64,000 nucleotides of DNA from Niebla homalea (lineage: Eukaryota > Ascomycota > Lecanoromycetes > Lecanorales > Ramalinaceae): assembly GCA_019925105.1 (NCBI GenBank), contig JAHGAU010000001.1, forward strand, positions 1,922,001-1,986,000, given 5' to 3'. The position numbers and the translations under genes were made by a program. This document shows positions 44,132-55,615 of this stretch, piece after piece (within the stretch, counting starts at the first letter, position 1; every line of letters begins with the position of its first letter). The notes below the pieces were generated by a model, which worked only from the letters and a program-made list of their open reading frames with translations, had not been told where the DNA came from and ran no database searches.

Positions 44132-45493
44132 TCCAACAGAGACATGCAGTGTTATTCATATAGACCACAATCAAGTCCCACAAGAAGTCATTCGCGCAGT
44201 AGTCACATCCACACTGCTTACGGATTCGTGATCGATAATTCTGCAGACTGAGGCGATGGCGTGTGCTGGCAGGCCAAAGGAAAAGGAAATTGGTTGGAAA
44301 AGAACTCGGCAAGAGCCCCCTAGAAGCCTGGTTCGCGGCTTTTGCCATTGAGATTAACGTGACGCAAGCACAACGAGGTTCTGGGTCCAGGACAACGCTA
44401 AAGTCTGTAGCTATCGTTATCTACCTTAGGCTGTAATCTTGCGGTATCAAGTAAATTACAAAGGGCTCCAGGCACGTTACCCCTCGTGGACACCTGCTAG
44501 GGCCACACCACTCTCAGCGACCGCAGGGAAGTCTTTAGGGGTTACTTCCTTAGCATCTGAATAGAATACCTCAAATACAGAGCCAAGGGAATTACAGAAG
44601 ATCCACACTTTAGCGATGGCCAGGACTTTTAGTGCCATAATCCGTTCCTTGCTAGCATCAGGTAGCGTGCTCCCCTGCTATTTCGGGCTATGTCCCTACT
44701 CAGCTTGAGCAAATCAGCTGCTTGGCCGTTGTATTCGGCCCTGAGCTTGCTGTGCCCCTCTACCATGTTGGGAAAAGCACGGCCAGTTGTCAAAGTCTAA
44801 TTTCACCTCGCTTGGGTCTCTTCACTCTTGATGAAGCAAATCATGGTTTATAGTACACCGATTAAAAACAGTTGCATAATTCTCCAATGTCTTCCTTTGG
44901 TATGTGACCATTTCTTGTGTAAGGCACTTCGATGCTGGACAGGTACCCAGGGACAGCAATTCCTTGGAATCTTGAAAGCATGGACTCAATACTCTGGATG
45001 AGAGATGATCTAATTGCATTACTACTCTATAGGAGTCGGTGTCAAAGGTTTATATTCATCGACCCTCGCAGCTTGACGCTATATCGTACATACGTCGCTC
45101 TGTATCTTGAAGTCGTACCATGATCCATATAAGAATCCTTGGAATTGATGGTGGCCATTTAAGACGTTCTGTTACAAGTATCTAGTAGCATTCTAATATG
45201 AATGTTGATTTTGTTGTGTTGATCAAGGATTTCTTATGCGTGTTCTTCATTAGGTGTTCTAGGGCTGTCGTGCCCAAACTCTGAAGTCTTGGCATCAATC
45301 CTCGCTTGTGAAGCCGCCGCCATTGCGTGAACAGCTTGCAACAAAACATTGACTGCCTAGTCCTGCTTTAATCAGTGCACCTTGATCTTCGAGTCGTCCA
45401 AATGATTTGATGGCTTGATGATTCTGATTTAGTCCACCAATGTCTCAATACTGACGTCTGGCGAGCCTGGTGTGACTTGCCGTCTAGCTCATC
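44132..45493. other. Divergent intergenic region, kelch / alpha-COP, with a coding relic
   Basis: 1.36 kb. The middle (44477-44785) holds a decayed protein-coding fragment, listed separately. The rest, including the AT-richer 44820-45490, shows no gene; it must include the alpha-COP promoter. Confidence 0.5.
44477..44785 (-). pseudogene. Coding relic of unknown protein
   Basis: On the minus strand two abutting frames read like one protein. The first, 44769 down to 44629, gives NMVEGHSKLRAEYNGQAADL, continues to ARYLMLARNGLWH and then stops. The second, one frame over and starting about 44637, gives LKVLAIAKVWIFC, then SVFEVFYSDAKEVTPKDF and stops at 44477. Balanced amphipathic composition on both sides of a single frame jump suggests a gene or transposon remnant. 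I do not recognise the family; it could also be chance. Confidence 0.35.
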
Positions 45494-48400
45494 ATGCAGT
45501 CTTCACCCAGCATGCTCACCAAGGTACGAATGATTGTCCCAACAATCGGAGCATCTGAAACTTATCCGTTGTGTTAGTTCGAATCTAAATCATCAAGAGC
45601 AAAGGGCATAGCCTTTCACCCGAAGAGGTATGACCCAAGTCTCCCTCTCAGTCGTCCCATCACTGACGAGACCAAGGCCATGGGTCCTTGTCTCCCTACA
45701 TTCTTCCACAATCCAATTATGGGACTATCGGATGGGAACTTTGATAGATCGTTTTGAAGAGCATGATGGCCCTGTCCGAGGCATCGACTTTCACAAAACA
45801 CAGCCGCTATTCGTGTCGGGAGGGGATGATTACAAGATCAAGGTCTGGTCGTATCAGAGCAGGAGGTGTCTCTTCACCCTTAATGGCCATCTGGATTATG
45901 TTCGTACCGTATTCTTTCATCACGAGCTTCCATGGATTTTGTCCAGCTCAGACGACCAAACAATCCGAATCTGGAATTGGCAGAATCGATCTTTAAGTGC
46001 GCAGGGAGATACCCTCATGTAGAACTAAGCTGATCTTGTTCGCAGTATGCACTATGACTGGCCATAATCACTACACCATGTGTGCACAATTTCACCCAAG
46101 GGATGATCTGATTGTCTCCGCATCGCTGGACCAATCTGTCAGGGTTTGGGACATCTCGGGCCTAAGAAAAAAGCACTCTGCACCAACGTCCATGACGTTC
46201 GAAGACCAGATGGCACGCGCAAATTCGAATCAAGCGGACATGTTTGGCAACACAGATGCCATTGTCAAATTCGTCTTAGAAGGACATGATCGGGGCGTCA
46301 ACTGGGTTTCTTTCCACCCAACGCTGCCGTTGATTGTGTCCTCAGGGGATGATCGACTGGTCAAGCTCTGGAGAATGAGTGGTACGTAGACATAGGGTAC
46401 ACCTGATGCTTTGCCGTTACTGACAAACTCCCGTAGAAACGAAAGCATGGGAGGTCGATACCTGCCGAGGCCACTTCCAGAACTCTTCAGCATGCCTCTT
46501 CCACCCCCATCAAGATCTAATCCTGTCAGTTGGTGAGGACAAGACCATTCGCGTTTGGGACCTCAATAAACGTACTTCTGTACAATCGTTTAAGCGAGAG
46601 AACGACCGTTTCTGGGTTATCGCAGCTCATCCAGAGATAAATTTATTCGCCGCCGGCCACGACAACGGTGTGATGGTTTTCAAGCTGGAGCGCGAGAGAC
46701 CAGCGTCTGCAGTTCACCAGAATCAGCTGTTTTATGTTGACAAACAAAAGATGGTACGATCGTACGATTTCTCGAGGAAAAATGACTCCTCTCCGCTTGT
46801 GTCTCTACGGAAATTGGGAAGCCCGTGGATGCCCCCAAGAACCTTATCTTACAATCCTGCCGAGCGTGCTGTCCTCGTCACCTCTCCTGCCGAAAATGGA
46901 GTGTATGAGCTCGTACACCTCCCAAAAGATGCTGCTGGTGCAGTGGAGCCCACGGATGTCAGGAAAGGTTCTGGTAGCTCTGCAGTCTTCGTCGCTCGCA
47001 ATCGCTTTGCAGTCTTTTCTCCTGGCAGCCAACAGATAGATATTAAGGATCTCTCGAACTCGACCACGAAGACGATCAAACCCCCCCCTGGAACGACCGA
47101 CGTCTTCTTTGGAGGCACCGGATGCTTGCTATTGACGACGCCCGCCATCGTTGCGCTCTACGACATTCAGCAAAAGAAACAATTAGCCGAGCTTGCAGTT
47201 CCTGGAGTCAAGTACGTAATCTGGTCGAATGATGGCTTGTATGCCGCTCTGCTGAGCAAGCACAATGTGACTATTGTCACTAAGTCATTAGAGCAAGTGA
47301 GCACGCTACATGAGACGATTCGTATCAAATCAGCTGCATGGGATGACGCTGGCGTGCTCTTGTACTCCACCCTTAACCATATCAAGTACACTCTCCTTAA
47401 TGGCGACAATGGTATCGTCAGAACCCTCGATCAGACTGTGTACATTGTGAGGGTCAAGGCGAGAAGCGTATTTTGTCTTGATAGGCAATCGAAGCCGAAG
47501 GTACTTGATGTGGATCCGACTGAGTATCGCTTCAAGCTCGCGCTTGTCAAACGGAACTATGAAGAGATGTTACAAATCATCAAGACCTCAAGCCTTGTTG
47601 GTCAGAGCATCATATCGTATCTACAAAAAAAAGGCTACCCAGAGATAGCCCTACAATTTGTGCAAGACCCCCAAACCAGGTTCGAGCTAGCTATTGAATG
47701 CGGCAATCTAGATGTTGCGGTGGAGATGGCAAAGCAGTTGGACCGACCCAAGCTTTGGACAAGGTTAAGCACCGAAGCACTTGCTCATGGTAATCATACA
47801 GTCGTCGAGATGGCCTATCAGAAGCTTCGACAATTCGATAAGCTGTCTTTTCTCTACCTCTCTACTGGCGATGAGTCGAAATTGGCGCGAATGGCCAAGA
47901 TTGCTGAGCACCGAGGAGACTCTCAGTCCCGGTTTCAAAACGCGCTGTATCTTGGCGACGTTGATACAAGGGTGCAAATGCTCAAAGAGCTCGATCTTTG
48001 TGAGTCACCGTGTACTTATTATGACCACTCAAGACCCTTAGCTAACTTTCAAAGACCCCCTAGCGTATGCCACTGCGAAATCAAGTGGGATGGGAGACGA
48101 GTGTCAGAGTATCCTTGAAGCGACTGGACTTACAGAAGAGCAAATCACGCTACCAACCATGGGGAAAGCGCTGCAACCACCGAAGCCGATTGTGCCGACC
48201 CACCAAGCGAATTGGCCTGTGAAAGCAGCTTCGCATTCCTTTTTTGAGAAAGCTCTTCTTGGGGAAGTCAGTGGGACTGAAGATGATGGCATGGCCGCTT
48301 CGAATGGATTTGATCACATTGATGGCGCTGAGGCAGATGAGGGAACCACCCGTGATGGCGTGCTAGGCGAGGAAGAGGACGAGGACGCCGCTGGCTGGGA

Positions 48401-49457
48401 CATGGGTGACGACATCAACGTTGAGGTCGAGGCTGATTTTGTCAATATCGAGAGCGCCGATGCTGGTTCCGGAAGCAGTGAGGCGGACTTGTGGGCTCGC
48501 AATTCTCCGATCGCAGCGGATCATGTAGCTGCCGGCTCTTTCGACACTGCAATGCAGCTCCTCAATCGGCAAGTGGGCGCTGTTCACTTTGCACCCCTTA
48601 AACCGCGTTTCCTCGAAATCTATCGAGCCACCAAAACGTACCTGCCAGGTATGCCAGGATTACCTCCCATCGTCAATTATGTTCGGAGGACGGTGGAAGA
48701 GGAGAATTCAAGGAAAGTCCTGCCGATCATTCCGCGAGACATTGAGACCATTGCCTCAGTCGATTTACAAGAAGGCTACGGAGCCATGAGATCCAATCGA
48801 CTTGATGACGGTCTCAAGACCTTTAAGCGTATCCTTCATTCGCTACTTGTGAATGCCGTTTCGTCGCAACAGCAGGTCAAAGAAGCAGTCAAGATCATTA
48901 CCACGGCAACAGAGTATACGTTAGCAATGTCTATCGAGTTAGAACGCAGAGCTTTATCGACTGAGGGCGAAGCGAATCTGAAGAAGAGTCTGGAGCTGTC
49001 CGCTTACTTCACCATCCCAAAACTCGAGGTGGCTCATCGTCAGCTGGCACTGTCGGCAGCTTTGAAGTTCGCCTTTGCAAACAAGAATTTCTCGTCTGCG
49101 CTCAGTTTTGCTAATCGGATCGTTGCAAATGGCGGCTCTCCCAAGCTTGTTGATCAGGTAAGCATCTCTCGAGTTGCACATTCGAGAAGCTACTGACCTG
49201 TGGTACTTCAGGCCAAAAAAATCAAATCCCAGTGCGAAAGAAGTCCACAGGATAAGATCGACATCGAATATGATCAATTTGCCGAGTTTGACATCTGCGC
49301 AGCATCGCATACCCCCATCTACCATGGATCACCGAATGCGAAATGCCCATTTGATGGTTCGCTCTATCACTCACAATATAAGGGTCAAGCGTGTAGGATT
49401 TGCGAAGTGTGTGAAATTGGCGCTCCCGCGAGCGGCATCAGGCTGTTCGCATCATGA
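45494..49457 (+). CDS. COP1: Coatomer alpha subunit (alpha-COP)
   Basis: Scaffold subunit of the COPI coat for Golgi-to-ER retrieval. Seven exons: 45494-45523, 45578-45627, 45677-45996, 46046-46381, 46437-47999, 48055-49157 and 49212-49457; introns 49-55 nt; product 1215 residues, the family length. The N-terminal WD40 propeller is clear ([31 protein letters not shown], repeated HxxxV..VxFHP and [11 protein letters not shown]). A second propeller and an alpha-solenoid follow, and the C-terminal domain shows [18 protein letters not shown] and a [10 protein letters not shown] cysteine cluster. The initial ten-residue exon, [10 protein letters not shown], is typical. An acidic linker (about 48360-48480) precedes the C-terminal domain. 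The start is fixed by the splice and family fit. Confidence 0.95.
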
Positions 49458-50057
49458 TGCTGTTTCTGCAAGGCGTCGAAGGTATAAGGGTCATCTTTGG
49501 CTTGATCAGCGCAAGCGCGTACAGGCAAGCTGGCAGGTCCGTCATAGCTTCAAGGATAGCTTCGAGGTTCGAGGATAGCTTCATGGATAGCTTAAACGGT
49601 AGAACCCCAAACCGTAGAAGTATCCTCCAATGTCTCGGACCAATCCTATGTAGACTTTTCTAGGGCGCTTACACCGTTACATGTCCTGCTGTAATTGAAT
49701 CAGACGTGTCCAAATTCAGCTGTTCACCGTCACGGTTCGTTCACTTCCTTCTGGCATGCTGGAATTGGTATGTACAGAGTAAACTAACTGTATATTCTCC
49801 TAATCCCAAGGCAAGGCGGCGGGCGCGGCTCCTCTTGGCACCTCTAGAACACAGCCCTACAGCCTCATATGCCTTGAAACCTGCTATGCTGCGCCAACGT
49901 TTTAACTGACGCGATTGCTGTTAACACCATCAATACATATTTGTTCTTTCAGAAAATTACAATTCCCATCTGTACATGATTCCCTCACAGATTCCTTCGA
50001 CCTTCAAATACAAGAATTCACATTCGTCCCCGCCCACCTGCATCTCCATCCTCCTCA
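49458..50057. other. Intergenic, alpha-COP 3' flank
   Basis: 600 nt without a gene. Positions 49542-49595 carry imperfect short repeats built on GGATAGCTTC(A/G). The right end is the promoter of the small membrane protein gene, with CT-rich sequence just before its start. Confidence 0.5.
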
Positions 50058-50442
50058 ATGTCGGTACTCTCAAAACTCCTGCCCCTGATCCTTCTATTCC
50101 TGGGATTGGCAGTCGCAGGCTTCGTCGGCTTCGTCATCTACACCATCGTCACAGACATCGCAGATAAGACATCCAAGAAGATGGAGAAGAAGAATGTCAG
50201 CTTTGGCAAGGAAGGCATGAAGATAGGGGTCAAGGAGGTCAAGACGGAGAACTACGTGGACCAAACGCAAAAGTAAGGTCCCGAACCCCATTGCTGAAGT
50301 GAAGTTGTGAATGATTTGCTGACGTCAATTCTGAAACAGTGTGCTTGTCAAGGCATGGAACTACTCGAGCTGGCCAGCGTACAAGTCGAGGCTTTGGAAC
50401 AAGGAGAATGAGCAGCCTTCGGATGGGTCGAGGAGACCGTGA
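50058..50442 (+). CDS. Small conserved fungal membrane protein
   Basis: 105 residues from exons 50058-50272 and 50340-50442 (67 nt intron, phase joining AA|T as Asn). One N-terminal hydrophobic span (about residues 7-30, LLPLILLFLGLAVAGFVGF) is followed by a charged helix (DKTSKKMEKKNVSF) and a C-terminal block VKAWNYSSWPAYKSRLW, encoded by exon 2. The latter is the kind of short, strictly patterned motif kept among fungi, and I recall it in hypothetical proteins of filamentous ascomycetes, without an assigned function. The span may be an uncleaved signal anchor. The intron contains a perfect CRE palindrome. Confidence 0.75.
50320..50327 (+). promoter_or_regulatory. Perfect CRE palindrome TGACGTCA inside an intron
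   Basis: The full ATF/CREB consensus lies within the only intron of the small membrane protein gene, 12 nt before the acceptor. I noticed no other complete copy in the window. Whether a bZIP factor binds it is untested. Confidence 0.3.
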
Positions 50443-51375
50443 GTGATGTGACCTTACTTCTTCGGCCGACGATCGAGCATCGGACTGATGAAATGGATAT
50501 GCAGGAGCTTGAGACCGAGGGAGTCTGGCAAAGCGAAGTGAACGCTGAAGAACAGCGGCATAATGTTCTTGTGAATATTTGTGGCTTCCGGTGCTGGCTT
50601 GATCTGAACATATCTTTGGCTTCACACGTCCGACCACCGACATCGACACCAAGGGGCCAGCTGAGATGCTCGGGCGTACATAGTCCTGGACGATTTTGAT
50701 GATGAGATACACAGCGCAAGGCGTCCTAGACAACGCCATATCTTCTTTCAGTCAGATATAATGACATCAATGATCAAGATCCTTTCGTTAATAAAATAAA
50801 CCCCGGCCGCTTTCCAAGATTGCACTCATTCAGCCCGAATTTGTACATAAATGACCATTCATCAGCAATGTCCGTGCTTAGCGTATGCAATGTTACAAAA
50901 TCTATGTTAGTAGTGACGGCTTGCTTATCACATGAATGTAGAACCCTTCTCTAATCCAGAGACCTCCAACACTGCCAGTGCGAACGGTGAATAACCATGC
51001 ATGATCCAGAGACTGGTGATACAGCTTTTCTCATCACTCATAATGAGCATATGATGGTCACGTGATGAACGCGAAAAAGTAGAGCTTGGGCGGGGGCTCG
51101 GTTAGATAGATGCGAAAGACATGCTTCATCTGATCGACAGCAGAGTACAGAGAGACCTCCGGGGCTGAAGGTGGTTCCTGAAGGGTCGCCTCCTGCAGGC
51201 GAGAATCACTATGTCATGCATTACTGGCACTAGTCTCGGAGCCTTCCATGACGCCATGTAATGTGCAACCACCGGGCAGGTCGAGCTTTGGAATAAAGCT
51301 TCTCACCGATATCTGATCGAGAGTTTATTGAGATGCTGAATGTTCTGAGAAATTGTCGCGAGTAATTGAAGGTCG
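50443..51375. promoter_or_regulatory. Promoter region of ABC transporter
   Basis: 933 nt between tandem genes, no supported gene. Includes the perfect palindrome TCACGTGA at 51058-51065, a Cbf1/CPF1- or bHLH-type site about 310 nt before the start. The frame at 51303-51779 (-) is an antisense shadow of the transporter start. Confidence 0.4.
51058..51065 (+). promoter_or_regulatory. TCACGTGA palindrome upstream of ABC transporter
   Basis: Eight-base perfect palindrome containing the CACGTG E-box, the preferred site of fungal Cbf1-type bHLH proteins. Position is suitable for a promoter element; function is inferred. Confidence 0.3.
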
Positions 51376-54300
51376 ATGGACGAACATGATGCTTCTCCAA
51401 CTGAGAAACCCTTTGTCACTCCACAAGAGCCAATCGAAGCCTCGGGCGATGCTATCATTGACCTCGACGATTCCGACGCTGATCTCTCATTCAGAGCTGT
51501 TGATGCTGTTAACGTGCACATTGAAATGCTGAATGTTGATATCAATCTCTCGCAGAGGAAGCTCACAGATATAATTAGTCCGATCTGGGGACGGAGGGCG
51601 AAATACAAGGTTGAGTACAAGCACATACTCAAGAATGTCAGCGCTTCTATGCCCCATGGCACAGTCAACGCCATATTAGGTGCTTCAGGGAGTGGCAAGA
51701 CCTCCCTACTCAATGCGTTATCGCATCGGATAGAAGGTTTTGCATTGAAGACCACTGGTAATGTGCTATACAACGGCAAGGCGAACCTCCAGAGTATTCG
51801 CAGTGCCTATGTAATGCAACAGGACATTCTCCTCCCTACATTGACGGTAAGGGAAACCTTACGATATGCGGCGGAACTGAGATTGCCTCCGCCAGCGACA
51901 GCCAAGGAAAGACAAAAAGTCGTTGAAGATGTTATTCTGGAGCTTGGATTGAAAGACTGTGCAGATACGCGAATTGGCAACAGTGTGCACAAGGGATGCT
52001 CGGGAGGTGAGAAGCGGAGAACATCGCTCGCCGTCCAAATGCTCGCAAACCCATCCGTGCTGTTCCTGGACGAAGTTACTACCGGCCTGGACGCCTCAAC
52101 CGCCTACCAACTTATGAGGACATTGAGAAGTCTTGCTCGGAAAGGTCGTACAATCATCATAACGATTCATCAGCCTAGAAGTGAGATCTGGTCGCTTTTC
52201 GATAACGTCTTGGTGCTCGCCAACGGATCCCTGGTCTACAGCGGACGGGCTTCAGGCTGTCTCCCTTTTTTTCAGGGGATCGGATTTACAATGCCTCCCT
52301 ATATGAATCCAGCAGAATTTGTAATAGATCAAGCGGCGGTCGACAAGCGTTCGCCCGAAGCCGAGGCCACATCAGCTGCACGTGTCCAGCGAATGACGGA
52401 AGCATGGCAGGCATGTTCTCTCGAGCAGAGGCGTCACTCTTTTCAGCGGAAAGACGTAGAAAGCGAGACCGCAGATGCGAACGAGAAGGCTAGCCTAGAA
52501 GCAACCTCAGGGCAAAGCGGCACCGAGATTGATCATCACGCGGGCTTTGCGCGTCAAGTAAATGTGCTCACGCAGAGGACCTTCAAGGTGACTTGGAGAG
52601 ATCCATATGGAATGGCCGGCATCCTCTTTGAAGCGATCATGATGGCTTTGATATCTGGCCTGATTTGGCTGCGGCTTGACGGTAAGAAGATTTCAGCAGC
52701 ATTCTTCCAGTCCTTTGGGTGTCTGGGACATTTCCTACATTATGAAGCAATACTGACTCGGCCTCTGCCCAGGAAGCTTGCAAGGCATTCGTAGCCGGGA
52801 GGGAGCAATTTACAATGGCTCTGCATTACAGGGATATCTCATCATGGTCTATGAAATCTTCCGGCTGACATCCGACATACAAGTATTCGATCGTGAACAT
52901 GGTGAGGGCATTGTCAGCATACCAGCCTTCCTGCTCAGTCGCCGGGTAGCTCGCTTTCCGCTCGAGGATGTCCCTGTTCCTCTTGTCTATTCGATCATCT
53001 TCTACTTCATGGTTGGCTTTCGATCTTCTGTCGACCAATTCTTCCTATTTCTTGGTGTCCTCATACTGATGCATCACATCGCTGTTAATGTGGCTATGGT
53101 TTGCGTGGCTCTATCGAGAGAATTTGCCACAGCCTCTCTGTTTGGCAATTCTATCTTCACTCTGCAGTCCCTAGCAAGCGGATTCTTTGTTCAGCCCAAC
53201 CAGATCCCTCCTTGGGTTCGGTGGTTGAAGGTAGGTCAATCTGCTCTGAGTAAAGTCACCCCCAAATTTGGCTAAATGTTCATAGTGGACGGCGTACACT
53301 TTCTATAGCTACAGTGCTGTCGCTGTTAGTGAATTTATCTCTGGATCATCGGTACCTCCAGGGAACAATCTGTATGATTGTCCATACCCTGGAGGGGTGT
53401 CTAATCCAAATTGTGATCAATGGACCGGCAGCTACGTTATGCGCAACCTCGAGATCCCCTTCCATGATCTCACAAAGCCTATACTTGCGCTCGTAGGCTG
53501 GCTGCTAGCCTTCTTTTTTGGTTCGGGTGCAATCCTTCGTATCCTGAGAGTTCGGATTGGCGTTTCGCAAGCCAGAAAGACAGATGCGGACTACTCAGCT
53601 GGGAAAGAGACGATGGTTGGCGAGTTGCAAGACAGCGTTCGCCATATCAGTATCCGTTTGCATGACTACACACTGGACATTGAGAAACGGAACTGGATTT
53701 CTAGGAGATCCAAGGATGTTCCCATTCTCAAAGCAATCAACGCGGAATTCCATCCGTCCCAGCTCAACGTAATCATGGGGTAAGTCGGTGGCGGACATGC
53801 TTGAATGATGGCTAATGTATGCTAGGCCTTCAGGATCCGGTAAAACATCCCTCTTGAATCTCATGGCTCGGCGCTTGCATGACTCTTTCTCTATAAAGTA
53901 TGTGTCTGAAGGCCGCATGACATTCAACGAGGCTCTGCCTTCAGCCAAGGTGGTGCGCTCAATCTGCTCATATGTCTGCCAAGATGACGATCAATTACTT
54001 CCATACCTAACAGTAAGGGAGAATCTGCATTTTGCCGCCGCTCTCAGACTGCCCCCACATTTGTCGAAGGTGGAGAAGCGCTCACAGGCTGAATCAGCCT
54101 TGGCCAAACTAGGCCTACGAGATTGTGCAGATACAATTGTAGGTAATGATCTTGTCAAAGGCATTAGCGGTGGGGAGAAACGGCGAACGACGATTGCGAT
54201 TCAAATTTTGACCGATCCAAGGGTTCTGTTCCTCGACGAGCCTACGAGCGGTCTGGATGCGTTCACTGCCTCTTCAATCGTGGAGGTCCTTCGGGGCTTG

Positions 54301-55530
54301 GTGAATGAAGGGAGGACTCTTGTTCTTACAATGCACCAGACGCGCAGCGATCTATTCAAATACTTTGGAAGCATCCTCTTACTTGCGCGAGGGTCCACGG
54401 TATATTCTGGCAGAGGATCTGAAATGCTGCCACATTTCGCGGCCTTGGGCTACAAATGTCCCATGACGACCAATCCTGCAGACTTCGCTCTGGATCTTAT
54501 CTCTGTCAACCTTCAAACCGAGCAAAGGGAAATCAAAAGCCGAGAAAAGGTCCGCTCACTCATTCTCGGCTGGGATCAAACTCGCCCACTTTCGGAACGC
54601 AAAGCCTCCAATATCGCCACCCCAGCCGAGCTCGGTAGCCTCGCCCGAGACATGACGCCCCTGAGTATCGCTCTCCCAGTCCTCATGCACCGGTCTCTCA
54701 TCAACTTCCGCCGCAACAACGTCGCCGTCATCGCCCGCACAACGCAGGTCTTTGCCTTCTCCGTCATCATCACCCTGTTCTTCGCTCCTCTCAAGAATTC
54801 CCAAGCCAGCGTCACCACGCGACTGGGCTTCCTGCAAGAGATCACCCCCTTATATTTTGTCGGCATGCTCCAATGCGTCGCCGTCTACCCCTCCGAACGG
54901 GATGTCTTCTACCGGGAAAACGACGACAACGCCTACAGCGTCGAAGCCTTCTTCCTGCAGTACACCCTCGCCGAGATCCCCTTTGAGATCTTCACCTCCT
55001 TGCTCTTCGGCTTGCTCACCGTCTTCGCCGCGGGGCTGCCCCGCACCGCCACCCTGTATTTCGTCATGGTCCTCAACGGCTTCGCCATCGTCAATTGCGG
55101 CGAGAGTTTGGGCATCATGTTCAACACCCTCTTCACGCACACGGGGTTCGCCATCAATGTGACCTCGGTCTTCCTGTCCGTGGCGACCATGATGAGTGGG
55201 GTCATGTCACTGCAGATGCCCGGCTTCCTCAACGCGCTCAACTACCTCAGTCCGATCAAGTATGCGCTGGGCAACCTGGCGCCGTATTCGTTCCGCGGGG
55301 TGGTGTTCACGTGTGGGGAGGACCAGCGCCTGGGCAACGGGCGGTGTCCTATTGAGACCGGGGAGGATGTGCTAAGGCAGTACAATTTCGAGACGAATGC
55401 CGGGTTGAACCTGATGGCGCTGGGGGTTTGCGTGGTCGTGTACCGGATCGTGGCGTATCTGATTCTGAAGGCGAGGCGATCGAGGTGGGAGTGGGGGGAA
55501 AGGGCGATGGAGAGGTTTCGAAGGAAGTGA
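51376..55530 (+). CDS. Full-size ABCG transporter, non-PDR (two white-type halves)
   Basis: 1320 residues from four exons: 51376-52681, 52773-53230, 53286-53779 and 53826-55530. Layout is NBD-TMD-NBD-TMD. NBD1 has Walker A GASGSGKTS, signature GCSGGEKRR and Walker B LFLDEVTTGLD; NBD2 has GPSGSGKTS (rebuilt across the last intron), GISGGEKRR and LFLDEPTSGLD. PDR-type pumps carry degenerate Walker A and signature residues in one half; here both halves look canonical, as in white/Adp1-type half transporters joined in tandem. The first TMD includes SLQGIRSREGAIYN and an extracellular loop with paired cysteines; the second ends with six to seven spans. The substrate is unknown. From about 54550 onward third positions become strongly G/C. 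A hairpin sequence lies in exon 3. Confidence 0.93.
53355..53395 (+). other. Interrupted inverted repeat within ABC transporter exon
   Basis: CCTCCAGGG (53355-53363) pairs with CCCTGGAGG (53387-53395), and ACAATC (53365-53370) pairs with GATTGT (53376-53381), leaving a 5 nt loop and small internal gaps. It codes for the Pro/Gly/Asn-rich extracellular loop, so protein constraint may account for part of it. Confidence 0.6.
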
Positions 55531-55615
55531 TTGTATTTTGAATGATCCAAACATGATTGATGTCATTCATTGTATAAACTTCCACCATAATACATCATCT
55601 CCCACAACTACGATA

